DNA from: Flammula alnicola
Lineage: Eukaryota > Basidiomycota > Agaricomycetes > Agaricales > Strophariaceae
Assembly: GCA_015499995.1 (NCBI GenBank)
Contig: JADNRV010000242.1
Location: forward strand, 1 to 64,000
DNA length: 64,000 nt
Direction of reading: 5' to 3'
A program made the translations under genes and the position numbers. Every line of letters starts with the position of its first letter. The stretch's first letter is position 1. Shown here one piece after another: positions 24,230-33,913 of this stretch. The notes beneath the pieces are model-generated. The model saw only the letters and a list, made by a program, of their open reading frames with translations. It was not told the origin of the DNA and ran no database searches.

Positions 24230-24990
24230 CTTCCTAGGGGCCCTGATTGGCCTACTTCACCGGAGTATTTGCCGCGCATCGCGTTCAACGTGGAAAACGA
24301 CCCCTCTCCGTTGTTGGACGCATTTTCATGGTCCAAGACACTTCGAATTGCGGCATGTATTTGAAATTTCAAGTGAAAACGACGGGACAGAGAAAGAAAA
24401 ACCTCAAGAAAAATACCCAACGAATCCCATCATATCACGCCTGCGAACTCACATCGAGCGATGCACTTCAATCGTGTTCGATGTCCAGTAGTTGCCATCA
24501 ATCATGATCTTCACTCGCAAGGCCACTCATCTCGTAGAGTTGACGCTCAACTGCCTCGTGGATGATCTGTGCTACGGCCTCAACAGTCGCAGTCCGATGG
24601 AAATGGAGGAGGCCACCGCGGAGACCGACTTTCCCGCACTGCGGAAACTTTGTCTGACTGGGCTCGCCTTTATGGAGTTACGAACCCTGGGACGCCACTG
24701 GACCTCGAGGCTGATGACAGACCATTACCTCTCCATTTCTATCTCTCATCCCTCTGTCTTATCGTCCGCGCAGAAAAATACAAGAATCCCCGTATGCATG
24801 CGTAGGCTGGTCGATGCGCGGACCAATCAGGCCAAAACTGCGCCGAAGAGAGGATGTTGATTGATGTGTGGGTGGGCGGAAGAGGGCCTGCACTATAGGA
24901 TGAACATATTGAATGGTTTCGCAGAAACGCGAACAGGGTTACTGTGTGTGCTGGCATGAAGTAGACGGTGATTCGATCTTTCTACGCCCC
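24230..24990 (+). pseudogene. F-box protein pseudogene, internally deleted
   Basis: This is a decayed relative of the intact F-box gene at 31527-33062. Recognisable pieces in order, in shifting frames, are ENDPSPLLDAFSWSKTLRIA (intact gene: DDPSPMLDAFLWSKALRIS), RTHIERCTSIVFDVQ then a stop, and IMIFTRKATHLVELTLNCLVDDL. Next come FPALRKLCLTGLAFMELRTL and a jump directly to MRRLVDARTNQAK and LHYRMNILNGF from near the C-terminus. The F-box itself and about 200 central residues are missing. The 5' limit is approximate. Confidence 0.8.
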
Positions 24991-25259
24991 ATACGTAGTA
25001 GACATGTAAGATAATTATAAAGACGTGGACAATGTCGTCTGAAATCATAGTATGACGTCTTGTCTTTGTTGCCATCTCAGCAAAATGTCAGAGTATGGAA
25101 TATCTCACTTCCTAGCACCCATCGCTTTGAAGGTGAAACGAAGAGAACTACTCTGCGCGCTTCCCACAGCTAAACGCGTATTCCAATTTAGGGCCGTATG
25201 AATGCGGGTTAATAATAACAATGAAGTCTTGATAGTATTGCAGTAATATGACGAACAAC

Positions 25260-25596
25260 TTTCTTAATTTCCGTATCGCTCGCATCACAGACAATAATTG
25301 ATAGCCATCCATGGTCTCAGATTATTCGCGACTTTGTAAATGCTATAATAGAGCGAATTTTGTCGGAATGACAGCCCCAACGTCCTTGCCAAGCAAAACA
25401 TCAGCCGCTCATGTTATGCCAACCGGCACTCGAAATGCACTTACAGGTACATCGTTCTGAGGCTCTCAAATCTAAGCGCCATCAACCCTCAGACCTCAGA
25501 CCTCAACGGCAATGGAACCAGTCCCGGCGTCAGTGGTAGCCAGTGTCAAGAAGTGAGGATATGGAAGACCTTGAGCCTGAGGGGAAAGAAATCCAT
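25260..25596 (-). pseudogene. deletion derivative of the 10-Cys secreted protein gene
   Basis: From the ATG at 25596 the minus strand follows the signal-peptide start of the secreted protein gene at 30482 (ATGxATTTCTTTxCxCTC... through CTTCTTGACACTGGCT). After about 70 bases it jumps straight to the 3' end of that gene (GGGACTGGTTCCATTG, matching GGGACCGGCTCCATTG). Downstream flanking homology continues, including the CATCAGC(C/T)G and TCAGATTAT(T/A) blocks. The whole cysteine-rich body and both introns are missing. The signal part also carries an in-frame stop. Divergence from the palindrome copies is clear but modest, so this is an older copy. Confidence 0.75.
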
Positions 25597-25599
25597 GGA

Positions 25600-26600
25600 T
25601 TTGGTGTTGCCCGGTTCGAGATACGTAATTGAACTCGCTTGTATTTCGCCCAATCAGAAACCCGAAACCCTTATACGCCAATGACTCAAAATAATAGACT
25701 GTCGACCTGGCCGAATGACGAATTGCAACAATACACATATCAGGGATCATCCACTAATCTATCACTCGATGCCTAAATGGTACATTTCTTCCCTATACTG
25801 ATTTACTCAACTACAATACAAAAGTTGCGCCGCACACGTCGGTTACTGCGTCGGGAGTCATCCGTGAGTCATGAATAAACAGGGCAAGCTTCGATTATTT
25901 CGAGCCCATGCTCGCCATTATCAAAGAAATAGAGAGAAATGTGTAGTCCTAGCGGCTACACATACCGAAGCAGTGGCATAGAGAGTCTCAGTTAGAGTAA
26001 AAGATAATTTGTTCGCAGCGTGTATCAGTGGGTCAGCATTGAGATTAAAATTGCTAACCGGATACTCTACAGTGCTATGTGAGAAACCGATGTCCATGGT
26101 GCGGCAGTGCCGTGGTGATGACGAGGTCACGACGGCAAGTCGTGCGGGCTTCTACCTTGCCTGTATGGGTATAATGATCGGTTCGAGCTTTCTCATTCAC
26201 CTGTACGACGCAGTCCAAGTGCTAATGCCAAATTGCTAGAAATTTCAAGTTTCTGTGTTTGTTCAGTTCCGCTCTCTCAATAGGGCACGCTCGGCCGATG
26301 GGAGATGTCTTAGTCTTCACTTGCTCGCGGCAGAATGAAGTCGATGGGATTTTCCCGGTTCAATAATAAATATATATCTTTGTCAACCAGATTGAGCGAG
26401 CCTCCTCTTCTTGTGATGGCCGGAGGTCCGAAGATCACATAGTAAGAAAAAGGCTCTGTCGTATATGCCGCCTACGAGGGAAATGACATTCGCCTACTGC
26501 GTACTGCGCCGTTTCACGAATCTCACGCTGCTGTTGTATCCATGCTAAAAAAAAAAAGGGACACGGACATAAAACGATAGCCGGTCCTTGGCCAGCCCAT
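25600..26600. other. intergenic upstream of the peroxygenase
   Basis: No gene supported; only short open frames. The region 26.3-26.6 kb contains poly-A and poly-T tracts before the peroxygenase promoter. Confidence 0.3.
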
Positions 26601-26608
26601 TTTTTTCT

Positions 26609-26616
26609 TATAAAAA
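26609..26616 (+). promoter_or_regulatory. TATA box of the peroxygenase gene
   Basis: TATAAAAA lies 73-80 bases before the ATG at 26689, after a T-run, with a C/A-rich leader following (CACATATCATTCATTCTC). This is the layout of a strongly expressed fungal secreted-enzyme promoter. Seen by eye only. Confidence 0.6.
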
Positions 26617-26688
26617 GCCTACTCACGTCCCAGCACATATCATTCATTCTCTAAAAGCACCCAGTTTCAAGAGGACATCACCTCCAAG

Positions 26689-28040
26689 ATGCTCAAAGTC
26701 TCCTTGATTACCACAGCGCTTGTTGCTTTCTGCGGATCCGCTCTCGCGTTTCCATCGTATGGGTCGCTCGCCGGACTTTCAAGGCGGGAGCTTGATGAGA
26801 TACTTCCGACTCTGACGCGTCGAAAGCCCGTGAACCCTCCCGGGCCTCTCAACTTTACTGGCACCAAGCTCGTGAACGACGCTGCCCACCCTTGGAAAGA
26901 TTTGGCCCCTGGTGACATCCGTGGACCATGCCCAGGACTGAATACCCTCGCTTCCCATGGGGTGAGTCTATCGTGACCAACTTAACGTTATTTTCTTGTC
27001 CTCAATGACCCTATGGCTATTAGTGGCTTCCTCGGTCTGGTGTTGCCAGTCCCGTGCAGATTATCAACGCGGTCCAAGAAGGTGCGTCTATCCTCATGAT
27101 TCTATTGAACCGCTGTTAATTTTAGTCTGATGGGCAGGCTTCAATATGGACAACTCTCTTGCAATCTTCGTAACATACGCTGCGTTCCTTGTAGATGGCA
27201 ATGTTATCACGAATGAATTGAGCATCGGACAAAAGACCGCACAAACTGGTCCTGATCCCCCTGCTCCGGCTATCGTCGGTGGACTCAACACCCATGCCGT
27301 CTTTGAAGGTAAACAAAACCACGGTGAAGATGAGATCATTACTAATTGTTCGCTCATTGCAGGTGATGCCAGCATGACTCGGGGAGATTTCTTCTTTGGA
27401 AATAATCACGACTTCAATGAGACTTTGTTCGATGAGGTATGATGTTTCTTCACGTTTCCGTATGTACAGCTGCTGATCGTGCTTTCTTCAGTTCGTCGAT
27501 TTCAGCAACCGCTTCGGAGCAGGAAAGTACAACCTAACCGTCGCAGGAGAGCTCAGATTTCAACGTATCCAGGACTCGATCGCAACGAATCCAAACTTCT
27601 CCTTCATTGCACCTCGGTACTTCACAGCATACGCTGAATCCGTATTCCCCATCGACTTTTTTGTCGACGGCCGTCAGGCAGATGGCCAGCTCGATCTCAA
27701 CGTCGCACGAGGTTTCTTCCAAAACAGCAGCATGCCGCCCGACTTCCACCGCGCCAACCAATCCATGAGCGGCGCTGGTATTCAAGTCGTAGCTGCTGCT
27801 CATCCCATTCAACCTGGTCGAAATGTCGGCGGCGTTAACAACTACGTCTTGGACCCCACCTCTGCTGATTTCTCGAACCAGTGTTTGCTGTACACGAACT
27901 TCGTCAATCAGACTATCAGGGGACTGTACCCTAACCCGACTGAAGTGTTGCGTGAGGCCCTGAACATTAATTTGAACTTCTTTTTCCAGGCCATAAATGG
28001 CTCGGGGTGCACCCAAATCTTTCCCTACGGTCAGAATTAA
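26689..28040 (+). CDS. UPO: long-type unspecific peroxygenase (heme-thiolate)
   Basis: A secreted heme-thiolate enzyme of the chloroperoxidase/UPO family (EC 1.11.2.1). It uses hydrogen peroxide to oxygenate aromatic and aliphatic compounds. Five exons, 26689-26961, 27024-27081, 27138-27308, 27363-27436 and 27492-28040, give 374 residues. It starts with a signal peptide (MLKVSLITTALVAFCGSALA) and a propeptide ending in an RR site. The mature enzyme holds the axial-Cys motif PCPGLNTLASHG, the magnesium site FEGDAS and the acid-base pair Arg/Glu in RYFTAYAE. It also has FNETLF, many NxT/S glycosylation sites and a C-terminal Cys (GSGCTQIFPYG). It is closest in layout to the Agrocybe/Cyclocybe aegerita UPO. 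Two channel positions differ from that enzyme as I recall it: Met in GFNMDN where it has Phe (F69), and Ala for Gly next to the catalytic Glu. All intron borders fit GT-AG and the reading frame is intact, so it is probably active. It neighbours the secreted-protein palindrome. Confidence 0.93.
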
Positions 28041-28539
28041 GGACGCCACGACATGTATTCTTGGGAAGGAAGGATAAGAACTTATTATGCAGGACATTTA
28101 CATATTGGAAATATATATTTGAGTTGGACTTGAGTGCTTTATAACATGGATTTTGTGTCCTCGTGTCATGTAAGTACTAAGATTCAGTAAGAATGCAGCT
28201 TCACAAGTAGATAGTGCCGATGGGAAGGCCGTCCGTACTTTTTCTACAGGTCTGGACGAGTTGTAAAATAAACATTCAGGTACACAATTTACATATCATC
28301 AGAAACTTTCATATCGCCACGTCTTATTTGACATTTGTTTGTCACTGCATGAAAGTCGCGAATATATTACATCCTAGTAGTAGATAGTCGTTGCTGTCAA
28401 GGGAGCCTCTCTACGAACTTTACAGCGCTAAGTACACATGCTGTTTGTGCTCACGTCGACCATCCACTAGGACCGTATGCACACGGGTAATAGTGTTAAT
28501 AATGAGTTAATCGAGTCCTGAAATACCAACCAACTATGA
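28041..28539. other. intergenic between peroxygenase and palindrome
   Basis: 3' flank of the peroxygenase gene. No gene or repeat recognised up to the start of the palindrome arm. Confidence 0.3.
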
Positions 28540-29707
28540 TTATTTCCGTCTCGCTCGCGTTACAAACAAAGGTCGTTAACTACGATTTATAATCTCAGAT
28601 TATATGCGACTTTGAAATTGTTACAAAAGAACGAATTTAGTTGGAATAGAAAGCTTGAGTATCTTTCCAAACCAAATATCAGCTGTTCGTACTAATGCAA
28701 GCCCGCAATCAAAACGCACTTACTGATGCGTCACATCGCTATCAAGCCCCAACTACAATGGAGCCGGTCCCGGGAGTGGCACAGAAGTTGTTGTCCAAGG
28801 GCGTGCCACAACTGGCCAACTCGTTGCAGCTCCCGTCACAGTTCCCGCCATCGCAGAACCCGACGTTGTTGGTTGCAGCAAGACAGTTCGTGCCCCCAGC
28901 TTGGAGGCAGGTCGGCCCCCGTTGTACACCGTACACGTTCCTCCACAAACGTTGTCAACGAGATTGGTGCAGTAAGTGACCATCGTGTTCAGACTCTGGC
29001 GGGACTCCAGGTCGCGTTGAGTGATGGGCTTGCCGATGAAAGTCAGGTTGGCATCGGTCGTGGAAAGCCAGTTTGTGAATTCCGCCGGGGAAACCAAGAA
29101 GGTGTGAACCTTTGAATTTGTATGGTGAGTAAATTCAACGAATCTAAGAGGAGAATCGGGCTCACTCCATTGCTTCTGCTGACGACTCCAGCCTGTGCGA
29201 TCTGAAGAGTCTCATAGTTAGCGAGCCTGAAAGAAGAAACCGCATTGTGCTCACCGTGGCTGGAAGAGCAGTGACAGCCAGCGTCAAAGAAGCGAGGATA
29301 CCGAAGGAGAGAGAAAAGAAATGCATTGTGTGATGAGTTCTTCGACTCGTCCGCGTTGGACTTTATACATTTCTCGCTGCTATATGAGAACATATTATCT
29401 CTCTTCAACTTGAAAGCATTCTGCGGATATCCTGCGTATCCTTCGATGCAATGGCATCAGCTTCCCGGAACAGATCTTTGTCAGGGCGGTGTAAGTAGGA
29501 AGGTACAAAATGCATCTTTGTTTAACAATTTCCCAGTGACGCAACATTGACTCGTTTCTCTGTGGTTGCGTTATCAACATGAAGATGGGCTTGACGGTCA
29601 ATTTGACTGTGACGCTAATCACTGTAAGTATTTGGGCGTCTATTTATATATTGCTTCCGGATCACAATACATATTCCCACTCTGATGAAAGGTGTGGATA
29701 CCATTGT
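28540..29707. repeat. left arm of a 2.73-kb palindrome
   Basis: About 1,168 bases nearly identical to the reverse complement of 30101-31269. Only a handful of differences were noticed: a G-run of 5 versus 6, and single substitutions near 28593, 28605 and 29685. The arms start and stop sharply against unrelated flanks. A spacer of 393 bases (29708-30100) separates them. Confidence 0.95.
28742..29326 (-). pseudogene. frameshifted copy of the 10-Cys secreted protein gene
   Basis: Identical in layout to the intact copy at 30482-31067, in opposite orientation. It has the same signal peptide, introns and TATA box, and the same coding sequence up to NGG. A run of five bases (28916-28920, C on plus) replaces the six in the other copy. 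The frame therefore shifts and the remaining cysteine-rich part is lost, ending in an unrelated basic tail. All other positions would encode the same protein. A sequencing or polishing error in the homopolymer must be excluded before calling it a true pseudogene. Confidence 0.8.
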
Positions 29708-30100
29708 ATAATTACTCGGATTCCATGGTCGGAATCTCTTACAGAGTCAGCGAATATCAGCGCAGCTATACCGTTCCCAGTCCTACTCTCATCCTACAAC
29801 CTCGTTTCAAGAGTCGATGCAAGTGACACAGAACACGTTCATCATTCTCGGAACGTGCGAGGCGGTCCATTGAACAGATGTGGCGCAGTCTCGTTAACTA
29901 CATACATATATTAATAAAAGCCTGTCTCAACCAGCTTATACTGCTATATATAACGCCGATGGATAGATTTTCAGAAGTTTAGCGATAGAAGCCGCCCACC
30001 CTAGAGCCTTAGAGTGAGCATTTGCTCTCTGACAGGACTTCGTCAGAAGGTACTGCACATTATCAAAGCTTGACGAATGTCAGGTTGCTCTCATTCAACC
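29708..30100. other. palindrome spacer
   Basis: 393 bases between the two inverted arms. No coding potential, TIR or repeat recognised. It should hold the upstream regions of both divergent secreted-protein gene copies beyond the duplicated promoter. Confidence 0.5.
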
Positions 30101-30440
30101 ACAATGGTATCCACACCTTTCATTAGAGTGGGAATATGTATTGTGATCCGGAAGCAATATATAAATAGACGCCCAAATACTTACAGTGATTAGCGTCACA
30201 GTCAAATTGACCGTCAAGCCCATCTTCATGTTGATAACGCAACCACAGAGAAACGAGTCAATGTTGCGTCACTGGGAAATTGTTAAACAAAGATGCATTT
30301 TGTACCTTCCTACTTACACCGCCCTGACAAAGATCTGTTCCGGGAAGCTGATGCCATTGCATCGAAGGATACGCAGGATATCCGCAGAATGCTTTCAAGT
30401 TGAAGAGAGATAATATGTTCTCATATAGCAGCGAGAAATG

Positions 30441-30447
30441 TATAAAG
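30441..30447 (+). promoter_or_regulatory. TATA box of the secreted-protein gene
   Basis: TATAAAG 35-41 bases before the ATG at 30482. The same box is mirrored in the left arm near 29361-29367. Confidence 0.5.
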
Positions 30448-30481
30448 TCCAACGCGGACGAGTCGAAGAACTCATCACACA

Positions 30482-31067
30482 ATGCATTTCTTTTCTCTCT
30501 CCTTCGGTATCCTCGCTTCTTTGACGCTGGCTGTCACTGCTCTTCCAGCCACGGTGAGCACAATGCGGTTTCTTCTTTCAGGCTCGCTAACTATGAGACT
30601 CTTCAGATCGCACAGGCTGGAGTCGTCAGCAGAAGCAATGGAGTGAGCCCGATTCTCCTCTTAGATTCGTTGAATTTACTCACCATACAAATTCAAAGGT
30701 TCACACCTTCTTGGTTTCCCCGGCGGAATTCACAAACTGGCTTTCCACGACCGATGCCAACCTGACTTTCATCGGCAAGCCCATCACTCAACGCGACCTG
30801 GAGTCCCGCCAGAGTCTGAACACGATGGTCACTTACTGCACCAATCTCGTTGACAACGTTTGTGGAGGAACGTGTACGGTGTACAACGGGGGGCCGACCT
30901 GCCTCCAAGCTGGGGGCACGAACTGTCTTGCTGCAACCAACAACGTCGGGTTCTGCGATGGCGGGAACTGTGACGGGAGCTGCAACGAGTTGGCCAGTTG
31001 TGGCACGCCCTTGGACAACAACTTCTGTGCCACTCCCGGGACCGGCTCCATTGTAGTTGGGGCTTGA
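30482..31067 (+). CDS. small secreted 10-cysteine protein
   Basis: Three exons, 30482-30553, 30607-30642 and 30699-31067, give 158 residues. The intron at 30554-30606 has a perfect GCTAAC branch site. It starts MHFFSLSFGILASLTLAVTA, a clear signal peptide. The mature N-terminal part (GVVSRSNGVHTFLVSPAEFTNWLSTTDANLTFIGKP split by an intron) is followed by a compact cysteine-rich end with ten Cys, including VCGGTCTVY, GTNCLA, GFCDGGNCDGSCNEL and NNFCATPG. An even number of Cys suggests five disulfides and an extracellular role. It looks like a small secreted protein of the kind listed as effector candidates in basidiomycetes; the function is unknown. The inverted twin in the left arm is frameshifted and an older deleted relative lies at 25260-25596, so the family is local and recently duplicated. 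Confidence 0.85.
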
Positions 31068-31526
31068 TAGCGATGTGACGCATCAGTAAGTGCGTTTTGA
31101 TTGCGGGCTTGCATTAGTACGAACAGCTGATATTTGGTTTGGAAAGATACTCAAGCTTTCTATTCCAACTAAATTCGTTCTTTTGTAACAATTTCAAAGT
31201 CGCACATAATCTGAGATTATAAATCGTAGTCAACGACCTTTGTTTGTAACGCGAGCGAGACGGAAATAAGCATTGCTGTTCTTGATATCGATATTGCAAA
31301 TGCCGTCTATCAGGACTTCATGATCATTATTGACCCATGTGCGTATTGCCGACGTTAACATTATGGAGTGTGTACTGAGCCTTTTGAAAGGCTTCCCTTG
31401 TTTCGTCTTCAAAGCGCGGGTGCTACTAGGATGCAACATATTCATCACCCTGAACAGTCGCCGGGAAGACTAAGAAGATAAGCGGAAATATGATTTCGGA
31501 CGATATTGTGCATCCACACATTTATT

Positions 31527-33062
31527 TTACAGCTCGTCTACTATCCATGGGGTAGAGAAAGTACTAATTACCGTCCCGTCAGCATTATCCACTTCTTGCC
31601 AGCGCACAGTAGTTTTCTTCGCGTTTTTAATAAACCATTCGGTGTGTTCATCCTGTAGCGTAGGTCCTTCCCCGTCCACCCACAGCTCACGTAACACTGT
31701 CCTTCCTCCCACAATGTCCGGTTTAACTTTGGACTTATCGCTCCGCATCTCGACCAGCCTGCGCATGGCGTCGGCCGTGAAATTGGGACAATCTCGAACA
31801 CCGAGAGTCATAAGCTTATCGGCGGGAAAGTCACCATCTTGTTGTTGAACCAACCACTCGAGCAATTCGTCGTCAAAAGAAGCGCACGACAATACTGTAA
31901 GTTCACTACCGCTCCAGGCAGAGAGGATGTTGTAGAAACTGTCGTCATCGATTGCCGAGCTCGTTGATCCGGGGATATTTTCCAGCACTAAGAACCAACA
32001 GTCAAGTGGCCGACTCGGGGTGATGGGAGGGATAGAACAATGGGAGAGCCGAACACATTCTGGCATCCCTTCAACGACCCTGAAAAATTCTGCGAGGAAG
32101 TCGCTGGATACGTCGTCGAAATATAATGCCGATGTGTTGAGATTGTAGCGAGATTCGAGTTTTCTTCTACGCGGGCGATACGCCATAGAGAGATTTTTGA
32201 GGCAGATGCTTGAAATTTGATGGATGGGCGTGAGGAGGTCCATGAAATTGGTGAAAGTGTTACCGTTGTCGACGCCGGCGCGTTCCTTGTGGAATTGGAA
32301 ATGGGAGACATAGACGGCGAGGCAATGAGGGTGTGCCTTCAGTCTGGAGGTCCAATCGCGTCCTAGAGTCTGTAATTCCATAAACGCGTGCCCAGTTAGG
32401 GAAAGTTTGTGTAGGGCTGGAAAGTTGGTCTCGGCGGTGGCGGTGGTCGTCATTTCTGTAGTCCTTCGATTGTCGAGGTCGTAAGATAGATCATCCACGC
32501 TGCATGCTAGCACTAACTCCTCAAGACGAATGGCCTTCCGCGTAAAGATCATCGTCGGCGATGGCAGCGAGGACGCATACTGGACATCAAACACGATTGA
32601 AGTGCATCGCTCTATGTGTGGTCGGAGGCTTGATATGATGGAATTTGTTCGACAATTTTCTTCGTCCTCGGGCGCGTCGTCTACACTTGAGAATACAAAT
32701 ACCGAAATTCGAAGCGCCTTGGACCATAAAAACGCGTCCAACATTGGTGAGGGGTCGTCCGCCACGTCGAAAATTATGCGTGACCAATACGCCGGCACGC
32801 ATATGAGAATGTCCCGCCACATCTTGCACACCCATGCGACATTATATGGAAATAGTGACGCGTAGCAATCCTCGTCCGAGCGGTCCCATATCATATCCTC
32901 GGGGTCTATGGGCTGCGGCCTTCTGGGGGTTGGTTCTTCTTCGTCCGAATCCGATGAGAGGTAGGACAGCTCGGGATGGCGGGGTAGTTTTCTGGAAGAT
33001 GAATAAATGAATCCAAAGACCAGAGATAGAAGTTCAACCGGAAGATCTCTCAGAGACGCCAT
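31527..33062 (-). CDS. F-box / LRR-like protein
   Basis: A single-exon gene of 511 residues starting at the ATG at 33062 (MASLRDLPVELLSLVFGFIY), the F-box opening expected to bind Skp1 in an SCF ubiquitin ligase. There is an acidic insert (SSDSDEEEPTPRRPQPIDPED). AWVCKMWRDILICVPAYWSRI then completes the F-box-type region in the usual basidiomycete form. Irregular leucine-rich strands follow (HKLSLTGHAFMELQTL, LTVLSCASFDDELLEWL, LMTLGVRDCPNFTADAMRRLVEM), ending LRELWVDGEG...TVISTFSTPWIVDEL. It is the best-preserved member of a local subfamily: fragments at 24230, 41217, 43980 and 47640 align to it. The target is unknown. It lies about 260 bp beyond the palindrome. Confidence 0.85.
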   Translation of the reverse strand: MASLRDLPVELLSLVFGFIYSSSRKLPRHPELSYLSSDSDEEEPTPRRPQPIDPEDMIWDRSDEDCYASLFPYNVAWVCKMWRDILICVPAYWSRIIFDVADDPSPMLDAFLWSKALRISVFVFSSVDDAPEDEENCRTNSIISSLRPHIERCTSIVFDVQYASSLPSPTMIFTRKAIRLEELVLACSVDDLSYDLDNRRTTEMTTTATAETNFPALHKLSLTGHAFMELQTLGRDWTSRLKAHPHCLAVYVSHFQFHKERAGVDNGNTFTNFMDLLTPIHQISSICLKNLSMAYRPRRRKLESRYNLNTSALYFDDVSSDFLAEFFRVVEGMPECVRLSHCSIPPITPSRPLDCWFLVLENIPGSTSSAIDDDSFYNILSAWSGSELTVLSCASFDDELLEWLVQQQDGDFPADKLMTLGVRDCPNFTADAMRRLVEMRSDKSKVKPDIVGGRTVLRELWVDGEGPTLQDEHTEWFIKNAKKTTVRWQEVDNADGTVISTFSTPWIVDEL

Positions 33063-33913
33063 GGCGTCAAACTGAGGATCGTGCTGATAGTCGTTGTACA
33101 ATGTGTTCGACGTTCAAAAATTGACCGTCAAACCTTTCAACGTCAACGTTTCAACCTTAACCCTAAGTCAACTAGTCTAAATCTATTTATGGAACTCTAA
33201 TCCGGGTACAGATCTTGGTGAAACGAAGTGCAAGTATACTGTAAGTCCTTAACTAGATAATAAATTAGTACATACTAATAGAGATGATGAATTTAAAAGC
33301 TGAATTTATATCCTCGTCTTATTATTTTATGGATACATTGCTTGGACCGGTCATTTCTAGGCGAAATTGCTGTACTTATTAATAATACGACCTACTACAG
33401 ACTACTTACACGGCGGGCTTAACTGCCCTAGATGTGTATGGCATTGATTAGCAGCTGCGAAATGATCATGAGTCGGTGTTAATTACTTGGTACTTAGTAG
33501 CTAAACCATGACAGAAATATCACTAACTTGGGCGTATTGGCGCAGACCCGTACACGCTTGGATATCTTGCTATGAAATTTGCAAAACAAATGCAAAATCA
33601 GTGCTTTGAGTTCGTTATCAGTTTTCTTTTGGGGCCAAAATTTGGCCAAAGCTGATTTGCGAGTACGTACTTAACGTGGCCTGATTTGTTTGGAGTTTGT
33701 TTGGAGTCTGGACATAAGTAGATCTCATGATGGTCTTGGCACTGCTATCGCCGGCCAAGACTTTCGGCAAAATAGTGACAAATCAAAATCATAAACTCCG
33801 TGCATCAAGTTTTCGCCCCTCGATGGTTGTTACTCCAATAATGCGTTTGAACCGGGATGAGTTACTTTCATTCTCGAACACCCTTTTCCGTTGACCTCCA
33901 CCATCTCTGAAGA
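33063..33913. other. AT-rich intergenic region, divergent promoters
   Basis: Lies between the divergent F-box (-) and mannosyltransferase (+) genes, so it should hold both promoters. A near-repeat AACCTTTCAACGTCAACG/TTTCAACCTTAACC sits around 33130-33165. No gene was seen. Confidence 0.35.

Larger units (their letters stand above)
30101..31269. repeat. right arm of a 2.73-kb palindrome
   Basis: Reverse-complement partner of 28540-29707 with about 99.5% identity by eye. It ends at CGGAAATAA, after which the sequence is unrelated to the left flank. It carries the intact secreted-protein gene. Confidence 0.95.

Noticed and set aside
28726..29115. Plus-strand open frames in the left palindrome arm
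   Set aside because: They are antisense to the secreted-protein gene copy; the same frames appear mirrored at 30693-31114.
28540..31269. Palindrome as a transposon with very long TIRs
   Set aside because: The arms end without a shared target duplication, contain a host-type secreted-protein gene and no transposase. Inverted segmental duplication fits better.
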